Origin: Desulfitobacterium dehalogenans ATCC 51507
GTDB taxonomy: Bacteria > Bacillota > Desulfitobacteriia > Desulfitobacteriales > Desulfitobacteriaceae
Assembly (NCBI RefSeq): GCF_000243155.2
Contig: NC_018017.1
Location: 806,001-870,000, forward strand
Direction: 5' to 3'
DNA length: 64,000 nucleotides
Positions 9,339 through 17,539 of this stretch are shown one piece after another. The notes under the pieces were generated by a model. The model did no database searches, was not told the origin of the DNA, and saw only the letters and a program-made list of their open reading frames with translations. How positions within the stretch are numbered: position 1 is the first letter of the stretch; the number at the start of each line of letters is the position of its first letter. The translations under genes were made by a program, and so were the position numbers.

Positions 9339-9361
9339 AGGATAAACCAAGATCCGGAGTT

Positions 9362-10846
9362 ATGTTCTGGGCAGATACATATGATGGCTATTTTATCGCT
9401 TCAGGTGTAGGAGGTACTGCACCGGGAACCTTGCGTACGGAATTTCAGGATGCCAAAGAGAATTACTTTGTCCAGACTTTTCTGGAAAATGCCCGGAAAC
9501 CTGAAGGGGGTTATTCAGAGTATTATTATCCACGCCCCAAAGATGTAGACCCCTCTCAGACTCCATTGCCCAAACGCTCATACTCCGCGGGATTTGATTC
9601 TTGGGGCTGGGCTATTGGGACGGGGAACTATGTGGATGATATCGAACAAAAAATCGCGAACTATGAAGTGGAATTGAATGCCGAACAAAATCGAGAACTA
9701 TGGTTTACTATCCTTGGTTATATCGCTATTCTTTTGACCTCAATACTATCTTCCCTGTATATCAATCACCGGATCACGAAGAGAATCACCCCTATGTCAG
9801 AAACGGCAAAAGCGATAGCTCAAGGAAAATTATCGGTGGAAAAGTTTAACATTACAGGGATGGATAGCATCAGTGAACTTGGAGAGTCCTTAAATCGTAT
9901 GGTCGATAATTTAAATGAAGTGGTTACTATGACTAAGGCATCTTCCGATAATGTGGCGGCTACCGCTGAGGAAATGAATCAGGGGCTGGACCAATCCGCT
10001 CAGACTTCTGAACAGATTGTTCGTTCGATCAGTGAGGTTGCGGAGGGGACAACCCGCCAGGAAGCACTGGTTCGTGATGCCTTTCAAGCGGTGGGTGAAG
10101 TTTCTGCCACGATGGCGACGATGATAGAAAGTTCCAAGCAAATGGCCGGCAAATCCCGTGAGGTGGCGGATTCAGCAAATAAAGGGGAAGAAAGTATACT
10201 GCGCACTATCGACCAAATGCACAGCATTGAGAAGACGGTGAGCAAATCGGCGGAAGTGGTTAAGATCCTCGGTGAAAATTCGACTCAGATCTCAGGCATT
10301 GTAGATACGATCGGGGGAATTGCGTCCCAAACCAACCTTCTGGCACTCAATGCGGCCATCGAGGCTGCACGGGCCGGAGAAGCAGGAAGTGGATTTGCTG
10401 TTGTGGCTGATGAAGTCCGCAAACTTGCTGAACAATCCACAGAGGCCACGGCTCAAATCGCCGACTTGATCCAACTTATTCAGACGGAGACTGAAAACGC
10501 TATCTCAGCAATGGATGACGGGATTAAAGAAGTCAAGACAGGGACCCTGGTGGTTAACGACGCGGGAGAGGCCTTTAAAGGAATCAAGGGGCTGATCGAG
10601 GAAATGTCCTCTGAAATAGAAAAGACTGTAGAACAAATCCAGTTCAGCTCCGAGGCCAATCAACATGTGGTCAGTATTATGGATGAAGTCAATGCTATCA
10701 CCGATGCGATTGCTTTTGAAGTCAGTCATATCTTAACTGGGACGGAAGAGCAATCCGCTTCTATGGAAGAAATCGCTTCCTCCAGTGAAGCTCTGGCCAC
10801 CATGGCAGAAGATTTGAAAAGAATTGTTTCCAAGTTCGAAAATTAA
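9362..10846 (+). CDS. methyl-accepting chemotaxis protein, N-terminally truncated
   Basis: A 494-residue chemoreceptor. It starts in the middle of a Cache sensory domain (MFWADTYDGYFIASG ... SWGWAIGTGNYVDDIE), has one membrane segment (about residues 118-138), a HAMP-like linker, and a full cytoplasmic signalling domain with the hairpin tip core IASQTNLLALNAAIEAARAG. Normal receptors have a first membrane helix and about 80 more sensory residues before this point; these are missing, and an in-frame stop lies 15 bases before the ATG. No good ribosome binding site is seen. It may be a remnant left when the upstream carboxyltransferase/transporter block was joined here, or a receptor with altered topology. 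Confidence 0.8.
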   Translation: MFWADTYDGYFIASGVGGTAPGTLRTEFQDAKENYFVQTFLENARKPEGGYSEYYYPRPKDVDPSQTPLPKRSYSAGFDSWGWAIGTGNYVDDIEQKIANYEVELNAEQNRELWFTILGYIAILLTSILSSLYINHRITKRITPMSETAKAIAQGKLSVEKFNITGMDSISELGESLNRMVDNLNEVVTMTKASSDNVAATAEEMNQGLDQSAQTSEQIVRSISEVAEGTTRQEALVRDAFQAVGEVSATMATMIESSKQMAGKSREVADSANKGEESILRTIDQMHSIEKTVSKSAEVVKILGENSTQISGIVDTIGGIASQTNLLALNAAIEAARAGEAGSGFAVVADEVRKLAEQSTEATAQIADLIQLIQTETENAISAMDDGIKEVKTGTLVVNDAGEAFKGIKGLIEEMSSEIEKTVEQIQFSSEANQHVVSIMDEVNAITDAIAFEVSHILTGTEEQSASMEEIASSSEALATMAEDLKRIVSKFEN

Positions 10847-10865
10847 GTGTGTTAAAGCGTCTTAA

Positions 10866-10896
10866 AGAATGGCCGAATCCATAGTTCGGCCATTCT
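10866..10896 (+). terminator. hairpin downstream of the chemoreceptor gene
   Basis: Perfect 11-bp arms GAATGGCCGAA / TTCGGCCATTC around a 7-base loop, 20 bases after the stop codon. The following T-run is short (TCTGT), so termination may be weak. Confidence 0.6.
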
Positions 10897-11039
10897 CTGT
10901 ACTCAGGTGTAAGCAATTATGGAGAAATTCGAAGGATTGTCCTTGAGCATTGGCTCAATGTGGGACTATAATAGACTCTATCAGACTTTAAAATAAGTTT
11001 TAAATTATCCGGAGTAAGCGGTATCAAGGAGATGCAGTA

Positions 11040-12227
11040 ATGATGGGGATAAGCATGAGCAGAATTAATAAAGCCGGTTTAAAGGACTTAAATCTACGGA
11101 ACTTTGCGGCGGGTATTGTATCGGCGTTGCTTGCAATAACAGGCCCGCCTGCCATTATCCTGGAGGCGGCCTCCAATGGTAACTTTACAACTTCACAAAC
11201 GATACTTTGGATGTTTTCCTGTTATGTTTTTGGGGGGATTTATAGTATTCTCATCCCTTGGTATTACAAGATGCCCATCGTCGGAGCCCACTCCATTACC
11301 GGGGTGGCTTTTCTAGCTACCGTCACAGCCCATTTTTCCTATTCGGAGCTTATCGGAGCATATATAGTCTCCGCCCTTTTAATGTTAGCAGTGGGAGTGT
11401 TCGGAATCTTTTCCAAGCTCCTTGACTATGTACCTAAGCAAATTATAGCAGTCATGCTGGCCGGTATGATTATACGTTATATGGTGAACTTTATTAACTC
11501 TATCACGGAGCTTCCCATAATCGGTGGGGTAGCTCTTTTAACCTTTTTAATTTTCAGCAAATGGAAAACCAAGATTCCACCTATGGTTGCAGGTATTGTA
11601 ACCGCAACGGTGCTCTTATTCCTGACTCAGCCTTTAGAAAGTTTAGCTCTGGGTTCCTCACCGGTTATGCCTGCTCTTCAGGTTCCTGTTTTTAATCCCT
11701 TAAGCTTTCTGTCGGTATCGATCCCCTTGGCCTTACTTATTCTCAGCAATGATGCTGCCGTTGGCTTAGGAGCCTTAGAGCAAAATGATTACCATCCGCC
11801 TATTAATAAGGTGATTTCCCTTAGCGGCCTTTTCTCTGTCCTTACCAGTTTTTTCGGCGGACAATCGGCCAATGTAGCCGGTATGATGTCGGCCATCTGT
11901 GCTGATCCTGAAGCGGGCCTTAAGGAAAAACGCTACATGGGTGCAGTAGTCTCGGGGGTTATTATCCTTCTCTTCGGCCTTTTTGCCTGGAAGCTGGTGC
12001 CCTTGATTCAGGTATTGCCTAAACCTTTCATTTCCCTGCTGGTGGGTTTTGCCCTCTTAGGTGTGTTTGGGAATAGCTTATCCACTGGATTTTCCAACCC
12101 TAAAATGAAATTAAGTGCTGCTTTGACCTTTGTCATTGCTTTGTCTAATATTACACTATTGAATATCAGTGCTCCGGTCTGGTCTTTGCTCGTTGGGACT
12201 TTAGTCGCACGATTTGTAGAGAATTGA
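11040..12227 (+). CDS. BenE-family benzoate/H+ symporter-like transporter
   Basis: A 395-residue membrane protein with about eleven hydrophobic helices, of the BenE family: ITGPPAIILEAASNGNFTTSQT near the start, VGAHSITGVAFLATV in helix 3, and LALLILSNDAAVGLGALEQNDYHPPINK with FGGQSANVAGMMSAICADPEAG in the second half. Known members import benzoate or related aromatic acids with protons. No aromatic degradation genes are adjacent, so the substrate is not known. AAGGAG lies nine bases before the ATG at 11040. The gene stands alone, with a hairpin upstream and about 190 AT-rich bases downstream. Confidence 0.85.
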   Translation: MMGISMSRINKAGLKDLNLRNFAAGIVSALLAITGPPAIILEAASNGNFTTSQTILWMFSCYVFGGIYSILIPWYYKMPIVGAHSITGVAFLATVTAHFSYSELIGAYIVSALLMLAVGVFGIFSKLLDYVPKQIIAVMLAGMIIRYMVNFINSITELPIIGGVALLTFLIFSKWKTKIPPMVAGIVTATVLLFLTQPLESLALGSSPVMPALQVPVFNPLSFLSVSIPLALLILSNDAAVGLGALEQNDYHPPINKVISLSGLFSVLTSFFGGQSANVAGMMSAICADPEAGLKEKRYMGAVVSGVIILLFGLFAWKLVPLIQVLPKPFISLLVGFALLGVFGNSLSTGFSNPKMKLSAALTFVIALSNITLLNISAPVWSLLVGTLVARFVEN

Positions 12228-12419
12228 TCTGGATTTCAAGACAATTTAAAGAATTTGAGTCAATTTTTGGTTAAAATTTTTTAAAATCTATAAGAGAAGA
12301 AGGACTTTTAATAGTTATGTAGAAAATTTATGAAATAATAGCTCTTTATCGTGAAAATAGTCATAGTATTTTGTCAGAATTGAAGTAGGTGAGTTATCAT
12401 AGGTATACCTTTAATTGTA

Positions 12420-12836
12420 TTGCTGTTACAGGGGATTCCGGAACAAATCGGAGTTATTACACTAGCCTATGCTATTGCTAAGTTGCCTATGCGAGGTAAA
12501 GAGATTATTCCGATAGGAATATTCTTGGGGGTTATTGCCTTCTTGATCAGAGTTTACAATATTCCTTTTGGGACCCATACAATTGTTTTAATGTTAATTT
12601 TATTTTTATGGTTGACTTTTAAAGGTAAAGAGATAACGGTATCTTTAGTGACGACGCTCATCTGCTTTGTTGCTCTTGCAGTATTTGAATTGGTTTTTAT
12701 TACCATTCTTACGGAGATATTTAATATCTCACAAGAAATGGTATTTTCCGATTCGGTAAAAAGAATTCTTTATACGGAACCTCAAGTGATTATGCTCTTT
12801 GTTACTGCGTTTATAATTAGGCAAAAAGGGAGATAA
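12420..12836 (+). CDS. small polytopic membrane protein of the agr locus
   Basis: A 138-residue protein made almost entirely of about four membrane helices, five bases ahead of agrB and so in the same operon. I do not recognise a named domain; proteins of this kind are seen next to agrB in related clostridia. The start is unclear. The first standard start in frame is TTG at 12420, but AGGTGAG at 12386-12392 is better spaced for a start near 12396-12405, where only ATC or ATA codons occur, and an in-frame TGA lies at 12390. A function in autoinducer export or sensing is only a guess from position. Confidence 0.65.
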   Translation: MLLQGIPEQIGVITLAYAIAKLPMRGKEIIPIGIFLGVIAFLIRVYNIPFGTHTIVLMLILFLWLTFKGKEITVSLVTTLICFVALAVFELVFITILTEIFNISQEMVFSDSVKRILYTEPQVIMLFVTAFIIRQKGR

Positions 12837-12840
12837 CAAG

Positions 12841-13422
12841 ATGAGCCTTAATGATATGAGTAATAATTTAACTGATATAATCACGAGGGATTTAGATTTT
12901 GATGAAGACAAGAAAGAAATTATTGCCTACGCTATAGAAACTTCTCTGCTTGCAATTTTGGGAACCCTCTTATTAATTTTGTTTGCATTGATAGTTGGGG
13001 CTTTAAAAGCAGCGCTGATTTCGGCCGTATCTGGTGTGCTACTTCGCAGATTTTCGGGAGGTGCTCATTTCGATTCGCCGACCAAATGCTTGGTTATCGG
13101 TGCTATCATATACAGTGCTTTAGGCGTTTTGGGGCAAAAGCTGGCGGAATTTAATCTTGTGAGTGATTATATGTTATGGATAAGCTTAGCTATTGCTTTA
13201 GGGATAGTTTGGATTTTGGCCCCAGTAGACAGTGAAAATAAACCTATTCATTCAAAAAAGTTAAAAAGGAATTTACGGGGATTATCTATCGGTGTTGTCT
13301 TAATTACTTTTGTGATCAGTATACTTTCATCCAATTCTTTATTAAGTATCAGCATGAGTTTGGGAGTTTTCTATCAATCCCTCACTTTGCTGCCAATATT
13401 CAATCGACGGGGAGGTGGATAA
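12841..13422 (+). CDS. agrB: AgrB-like autoinducer-processing membrane peptidase
   Basis: A 193-residue AgrB-family membrane cysteine peptidase. The catalytic pair is visible in RRFSGGAHFDSPTKC: the histidine after GGA and the cysteine seven residues later match the H and C of Staphylococcus AgrB. Several hydrophobic helices follow. AgrB cuts the C-terminal tail of the AgrD precursor and forms the thiolactone ring of the signal peptide. The AgrD gene begins two bases after its stop, under a GGGGAGGTGG ribosome binding site, so the pair is tightly coupled. Confidence 0.88.
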   Translation: MSLNDMSNNLTDIITRDLDFDEDKKEIIAYAIETSLLAILGTLLLILFALIVGALKAALISAVSGVLLRRFSGGAHFDSPTKCLVIGAIIYSALGVLGQKLAEFNLVSDYMLWISLAIALGIVWILAPVDSENKPIHSKKLKRNLRGLSIGVVLITFVISILSSNSLLSISMSLGVFYQSLTLLPIFNRRGGG

Positions 13423-13423
13423 T

Positions 13424-13546
13424 ATGAGAAAAACTATCTTCACTGCTCTAGCCACATCATTAATGGTCCTAGCCAGCGCGACATCCGTATTTGCATGTAC
13501 TTTCTGGGCATATCAACCCAAAGCACCAAAGTCATTGCAGAAATAA
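13424..13546 (+). CDS. agrD: AgrD-like cyclic lactone autoinducer precursor
   Basis: A 40-residue precursor. An N-terminal amphipathic/secretory stretch (MRKTIFTALATSLMVLASAT) precedes the core ACTFWAYQPKAPKSLQK. The single cysteine (Cys25) followed by aromatic residues and a proline-containing tail is the layout of clostridial cyclic lactone autoinducer precursors, in which Cys forms a thiolactone with a downstream carboxyl and AgrB removes the tail. The position right behind agrB and the strong GGGGAGGTGG site support translation. The exact ring residues cannot be read from the sequence. Confidence 0.85.
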   Translation: MRKTIFTALATSLMVLASATSVFACTFWAYQPKAPKSLQK

Positions 13547-13559
13547 ATCGTAGTTCCTT

Positions 13560-13589
13560 TTAAGAAGCTGGGGTACCCCAGCTTCTTAA
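13560..13589. promoter_or_regulatory. 30-bp perfect palindrome between agrD and the kinase gene
   Basis: An uninterrupted 30-base palindrome centred at 13574/13575, containing GAAGCTGGGGTACCCCAGC. It lies 13 bases after the agrD stop and 15 bases before the kinase start, just ahead of its GGAGG site. No T-run follows, so it is not a classical terminator. It could be a processing hairpin that sets different levels for agrD and kinase, or a protein binding site. Confidence 0.6.
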
Positions 13590-13604
13590 GGTTGGAGGCG
13601 GGAA

Positions 13605-15401
13605 ATGGATAAAATATCGTCTGAGCGATCAATTATTCAATCCACTTTATTTAATATCTCAATTAGTGTTTTTTTCCTAAGTATAATATTGATCTCTTTA
13701 TTTGGACAAAGCTTTTGGGAGAAGGAATCCATAAAATTGAATTATGGATTATTTAACACTGCCCTTATGGTAAAGGAGAGAATTGAAGGCTATTTTGATG
13801 ACCTTTATTTGGGTGTCGGAAATACTCAGGATTATTCGAGCAACTTTGGAGACCAAAGGCTTAATCGAGATATAAAAGCTCTGCTCGGAAATAGCGAGTC
13901 CCATTCTGTTGCTTACTATGATCTCAAAGCCCAGTGGTTGGTTTTAGAAAATGGAACTATGAATTTAAATATTGAGGAAATCCTTGACACTCTTGATGAG
14001 AGTCGAGGATTTCAGCAAATGTATTATGGCAATTATAGTTTGGTTAGTAGCCCTGTTACCCACGGCGGAGTTATATTGGGGTATGTCTGGGTTTATGCTG
14101 CGAATCCTGAAATTAACCTTATAACTTTCTCGAAATTTAATTTGTTTTTCATATCGATTTTTGCAATTCTTGGAACGATTATCCTACTAATTCGGAAACA
14201 TATGAGAAATATCCAAACTCAATTAGAAGAGTTTACAGAATCAATTGTTCATCCTGAATCAATATCGAAGCATAACTTCCGGAAGCTACCTGAGTTAGAA
14301 CCGGTTTTTGACAAAATTGCGGGGTATACCCAAGAGCTAAATTCTATTAATGATGAGCTTGGGGCTTCACAGCGGCGATTTAAACAAATCATGGAAGGGA
14401 TTTCCGATGGTTTATTTTCTATAGATAAAGAGTGGAGGCTTCTTTTCTATAATGATGTAGCTAAAAAGTATTTTGATAAGTCCGATGAAGAATTAAAAAT
14501 GAAAAATATCCTTGAGATTTTCCCGGACTTTTCTCATACAGTAACGTATCAATATATTTCTGAAGTCTTCATTAGTGCTGAGCCTGCCTATTTTGAAGGA
14601 GAGGGAATACTGACTCCTGAGAGAATCTTCCATACCAGTATTTATCCTTTTGAAGAGGGAATTACGGTCTTTTTCAGGGATATCACGGAGCAAAGGCAAC
14701 AGCAGCATGAAATGGCGCGGCTGGAAAGGCTGAACCTCGTTGGTCAAATGGCCGCTGGAATCAGCCATGAGATAAGAAATCCCCTCACTACAGTCAAGGG
14801 CTTCTTGCAGTTACGGGGCAGTAAGGTTTCGGATTCCGATGAAAGGGAATACAACGAACTGATGATTTCGGAGATTGATCGCGCCAATACCATTATTTCT
14901 GAGTTTTTATCTTTGGCAAAAAATAATATGGATTCTACTAAAGAACAGGATATCAATCAGATTATCTATAGAATTTTTCCAATGATTCAGGCTGATGCCA
15001 ATAACGGCAATAAAGAGCTCATATTAAACTTAAATCCATTGCCCAGCTTATGGCTGAATGAGAATGAAATCCGTCAACTGATCTTAAACTTTGTCCGCAA
15101 TGCCTTAGAGGTTACTCCTCCGGGCGGATGTGTCATTATACGGACCTACGAGGAAAGAAATCTTATCGTTTTGGCTGTTCAGGATCAAGGGTGCGGTATT
15201 CCTGAAGAGATTCGAGATAAGATTGGGACTCCGTTTTTTACAACCAAAGAAAGCGGAACGGGTCTGGGAATTGCTATCTCCATGGGGATAGCTCATCGCC
15301 ATAATGCTGAGCTGATTTTTGATACGGGGAATCAAGGGACAACGTTTAAAGTTATTTTTAAGAGAAGAAATATCCTAAGTAAAAAAGACGAAGTCATTTA
15401 A
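13605..15401 (+). CDS. PAS-domain sensor histidine kinase
   Basis: A 598-residue membrane sensor kinase: membrane helix (about residues 15-35), a 140-residue extracytoplasmic domain, a second helix (about 183-200), a PAS domain ([21 protein letters not shown] onward), the phosphoacceptor motif [17 protein letters not shown], and an ATPase domain with [24 protein letters not shown] and [14 protein letters not shown]. This is the NtrB/KinA type, not the AgrC type (HATPase_c_5), although it sits where agrC would be, 58 bases after agrD. No response regulator follows. It could read the AgrD peptide, or feed Spo0F/Spo0A as orphan clostridial kinases do. Confidence 0.85.
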   Translation: MDKISSERSIIQSTLFNISISVFFLSIILISLFGQSFWEKESIKLNYGLFNTALMVKERIEGYFDDLYLGVGNTQDYSSNFGDQRLNRDIKALLGNSESHSVAYYDLKAQWLVLENGTMNLNIEEILDTLDESRGFQQMYYGNYSLVSSPVTHGGVILGYVWVYAANPEINLITFSKFNLFFISIFAILGTIILLIRKHMRNIQTQLEEFTESIVHPESISKHNFRKLPELEPVFDKIAGYTQELNSINDELGASQRRFKQIMEGISDGLFSIDKEWRLLFYNDVAKKYFDKSDEELKMKNILEIFPDFSHTVTYQYISEVFISAEPAYFEGEGILTPERIFHTSIYPFEEGITVFFRDITEQRQQQHEMARLERLNLVGQMAAGISHEIRNPLTTVKGFLQLRGSKVSDSDEREYNELMISEIDRANTIISEFLSLAKNNMDSTKEQDINQIIYRIFPMIQADANNGNKELILNLNPLPSLWLNENEIRQLILNFVRNALEVTPPGGCVIIRTYEERNLIVLAVQDQGCGIPEEIRDKIGTPFFTTKESGTGLGIAISMGIAHRHNAELIFDTGNQGTTFKVIFKRRNILSKKDEVI

Positions 15402-15433
15402 TGGACAATATTAGGAATACTATTCATATCAAG

Positions 15434-15462
15434 TTGACAGGTAAATGGACATTTGGTTAAAT
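15434..15462 (+). promoter_or_regulatory. sigma-A type promoter for nadA
   Basis: TTGACA at 15434-15439, 17 bases, then TTAAAT at 15457-15462, about 45 bases ahead of the nadA start. A perfect -35 box with ideal spacing and a moderate -10 box. Confidence 0.5.
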
Positions 15463-15508
15463 AGAATAAATTCATCGCGAATAACATGCTTTTATGGAGG
15501 AATACAAA

Positions 15509-16591
15509 ATGTTCACCACGCAACAGCCTCTACCGGAAGAGTATCTTAACCTTAGCGAAGAAGAGATGGATCGGCGGATACGAAAGGTGAAAGAGGAGCT
15601 GGGTTCCCGGTTGATTATACTGGGCCATCATTATCAACGGGATGAGGTTGTCCGCTATGCTGATTACCGGGGGGATTCTCTGAGACTCTCTCAATTGGCG
15701 GCTCAAGCTGACGCGGAGTACATCGTCTTCTGTGGTGTCCACTTTATGGCGGAGACTGCTGACATCCTGACTGTTCCGGAGCAGAAGGTGATCTTGCCCG
15801 ATCTGGAGGCAGGGTGCCCTATGGCTGATATGGCAGATATCGAAGATGTTGAACGGTGCTGGGAACAGATCAGTGCCCAGTATAATGAAGAGTTCGTTCC
15901 TGTAACATACGTCAATTCCTCGGCAGAGGTGAAAGCCTTTTGCGGACGCCATGGAGGTCTGACTTGTACTTCCTCCAATGCTATGAAGATCCTCAAAACA
16001 TTGTTCAGTCAGGGGAAACATATCCTTTTCCTGCCGGATGAGCATCTTGGACGCAATTCAGCGATGCATCTGGGCCTAGAGGATAAGGACATGTTCTTAT
16101 GGCATCGGGAGGAATGGGAGATGGAGCTGCCGGAGGCTGCACCGAAGATTATCCTTTGGGATGGCTATTGCGGTGTCCATCAGAGATTCACGCCTGCCCA
16201 TGTGGATTATGTCCGGTCGAAATATCCTGGAGTTACGGTGATAGTTCACCCGGAATGCAGCCATGCAGTGGTTGAAAAGGCGGATCTGGACGGTTCTACA
16301 GATTTTATTATCCGTCAAATTACAGGCGCTCCGGAGGGGAGCATTTGGGCTGTGGGAACAGAGATCAATCTTGTAAGCCGGCTGGCCAAGGAGAACCCGG
16401 ATAAAAAGGTATTTAGTCTCAATGAGAACACTTGTCTCTGTGTCATGATGAGCCGCATCAGTCAACCTCATCTTCTCTGGGCTTTGGAGAATCTGCAGAA
16501 AGGTAATGTAGTGAATCAAATTACTGTGAAACCTGAGATTGCCAAGGATGCCATTGTAGCATTGGATCGAATGCTGGAGATGAGCAAATAG
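15509..16591 (+). CDS. nadA: quinolinate synthase
   Basis: A 360-residue NadA, which condenses iminoaspartate with dihydroxyacetone phosphate to make quinolinate for NAD synthesis, using a [4Fe-4S] cluster. The cluster cysteines are seen in FCGVHFMAET, HPECSHAV and ENTCLC. Other family motifs are LGHHYQRDEV at the start and DEHLGRN in the middle. TGGAGG at 15495 fixes the ATG at 15509. Unusually for clostridia, nadB and nadC are not next to it, so iminoaspartate must come from elsewhere. A hairpin follows the gene, which appears to be monocistronic. Confidence 0.93.
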   Translation: MFTTQQPLPEEYLNLSEEEMDRRIRKVKEELGSRLIILGHHYQRDEVVRYADYRGDSLRLSQLAAQADAEYIVFCGVHFMAETADILTVPEQKVILPDLEAGCPMADMADIEDVERCWEQISAQYNEEFVPVTYVNSSAEVKAFCGRHGGLTCTSSNAMKILKTLFSQGKHILFLPDEHLGRNSAMHLGLEDKDMFLWHREEWEMELPEAAPKIILWDGYCGVHQRFTPAHVDYVRSKYPGVTVIVHPECSHAVVEKADLDGSTDFIIRQITGAPEGSIWAVGTEINLVSRLAKENPDKKVFSLNENTCLCVMMSRISQPHLLWALENLQKGNVVNQITVKPEIAKDAIVALDRMLEMSK

Positions 16592-16607
16592 ATGAGATTC
16601 CGCAATG

Positions 16608-16641
16608 GATCCAAGGAAGGATTTGCTTTCTTGGATCTTTC
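16608..16641 (+). terminator. rho-independent terminator after nadA
   Basis: Arms GATCCAAGGAAG / CTTTCTTGGATC (one mismatch region) followed by TTTCT, 16 bases after the nadA stop. Confidence 0.7.
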
Positions 16642-16733
16642 TATCTCTTTGACCTATTGTTATTATCAGAAAATTCTTGTAACATAAGAGAATAGAAAGA
16701 AAATAGGGCCTAGGGCCTGGGAGGGGTAATTCA

Positions 16734-17348
16734 ATGGATGTAAAAACCGCAATGCTGGAAAGGCACAGTATCCGCAAATTCAAGCCAGATCCTGTACCTG
16801 AGGAGATGCTGAGAGAATTGCTGGAGGCTGCCCGTTTGGCACCTTCGGGAACCAATCAACAGCCTTGGCGTTTTATCGTGGTTAAAAATCAGGAGGTTAA
16901 AGAAAAAATCCAGGGAGCTGCTTTCAATAATAGATTTCTGAGTGAAGCTCCTGTGCTTTTGGTGTGCTGTGCCGATCTCTCAACCTATGCCACCAACACT
17001 CGCAAGAGGCTTCAGGAATTAGTGGATGCCGGAGTATTTAGAGAAGAGGATGTAAGCAACTATCCCAATGCGGATAAGCCTATGGATGCTGAGACCTTAA
17101 AGGGGTATAAGCCTCATGCCATGCTGAATGTGGCCATTGCCATTGAGCATATTGCCCTGCGCGCTGTGTCTTTGGGCTTAGGTACCTGTTGGGTACAATT
17201 AATGAAGGCCAGAGAGATCAGCAAGATCCTGGACTTGCCGGAAAACCTCATCATTACAGCTCTGATGCCTGTGGGCTTTCCGGACCAAAGTCCCGGCATG
17301 CGGCCTCGCTTAAAGCTTGAGGAGATTATCTATAAGGTTATCGAATAG
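16734..17348 (+). CDS. nitroreductase family protein
   Basis: A 204-residue FMN-dependent nitroreductase-fold protein. The FMN phosphate-binding start RHSIRKFKPDPVP and the APSGTNQQPWRF motif are clear, and the C-terminal GLGTCWVQL ... GFPDQSPGMRPR completes the fold. Members reduce nitro compounds, quinones or flavins with NAD(P)H; the physiological substrate is not evident. GGGAGGGG lies nine bases before the ATG at 16734. It stands alone between nadA and glnN. Confidence 0.83.
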   Translation: MDVKTAMLERHSIRKFKPDPVPEEMLRELLEAARLAPSGTNQQPWRFIVVKNQEVKEKIQGAAFNNRFLSEAPVLLVCCADLSTYATNTRKRLQELVDAGVFREEDVSNYPNADKPMDAETLKGYKPHAMLNVAIAIEHIALRAVSLGLGTCWVQLMKAREISKILDLPENLIITALMPVGFPDQSPGMRPRLKLEEIIYKVIE

Positions 17349-17370
17349 AGTGCTCAGGGTGGAATGAGAG

Positions 17371-17515
17371 GTATAAATATTGTATACATCTAAAAAAACC
17401 GTTGTCATGATCCCTTGTTCTGTGTTATTTTTAATTCAGTAATTTTATAAAAGAAGAGCAAAGGCGCTCATAAGGAATGTACCTGGTACATTTCTTAGGG
17501 CGCTTTTTTTATTTG
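17371..17515 (+). promoter_or_regulatory. glnN leader: TGTATACA element, A1/G4 hexaloop hairpin and overlapping terminator
   Basis: Three elements shared with the gltB leader (39041-39184): an AAATATTGTATACAT block (17375-17389); a small hairpin GAGC-AAAGGC-GCTC (17456-17469) with A at loop position 1 and G at position 4, the loop pattern recognised by ANTAR proteins; and a terminator whose left arm begins inside that hairpin (AAGGCGC ... GAATGTAC CTG GTACATTT ... GGGCGCTTTTTTT, to 17510). The small hairpin and the terminator cannot form together, so an RNA-binding protein stabilising the first would switch glnN on. No ANTAR gene is in the window, and the usual second upstream hairpin is not obvious. 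Confidence 0.6.
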
Positions 17516-17539
17516 CTGTAGTTGAAAGGGGAAAAAGGG

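Noticed and set aside
16097-16855. 252-residue open frame on the minus strand
   Set aside because: Antisense to nadA and the nitroreductase start, and crosses the nadA terminator; both real genes are clear.
17371-17515. T-box or known metabolite riboswitch ahead of glnN
   Set aside because: Too short, no T-box consensus bulge, and the only structured parts are the hexaloop hairpin and terminator.
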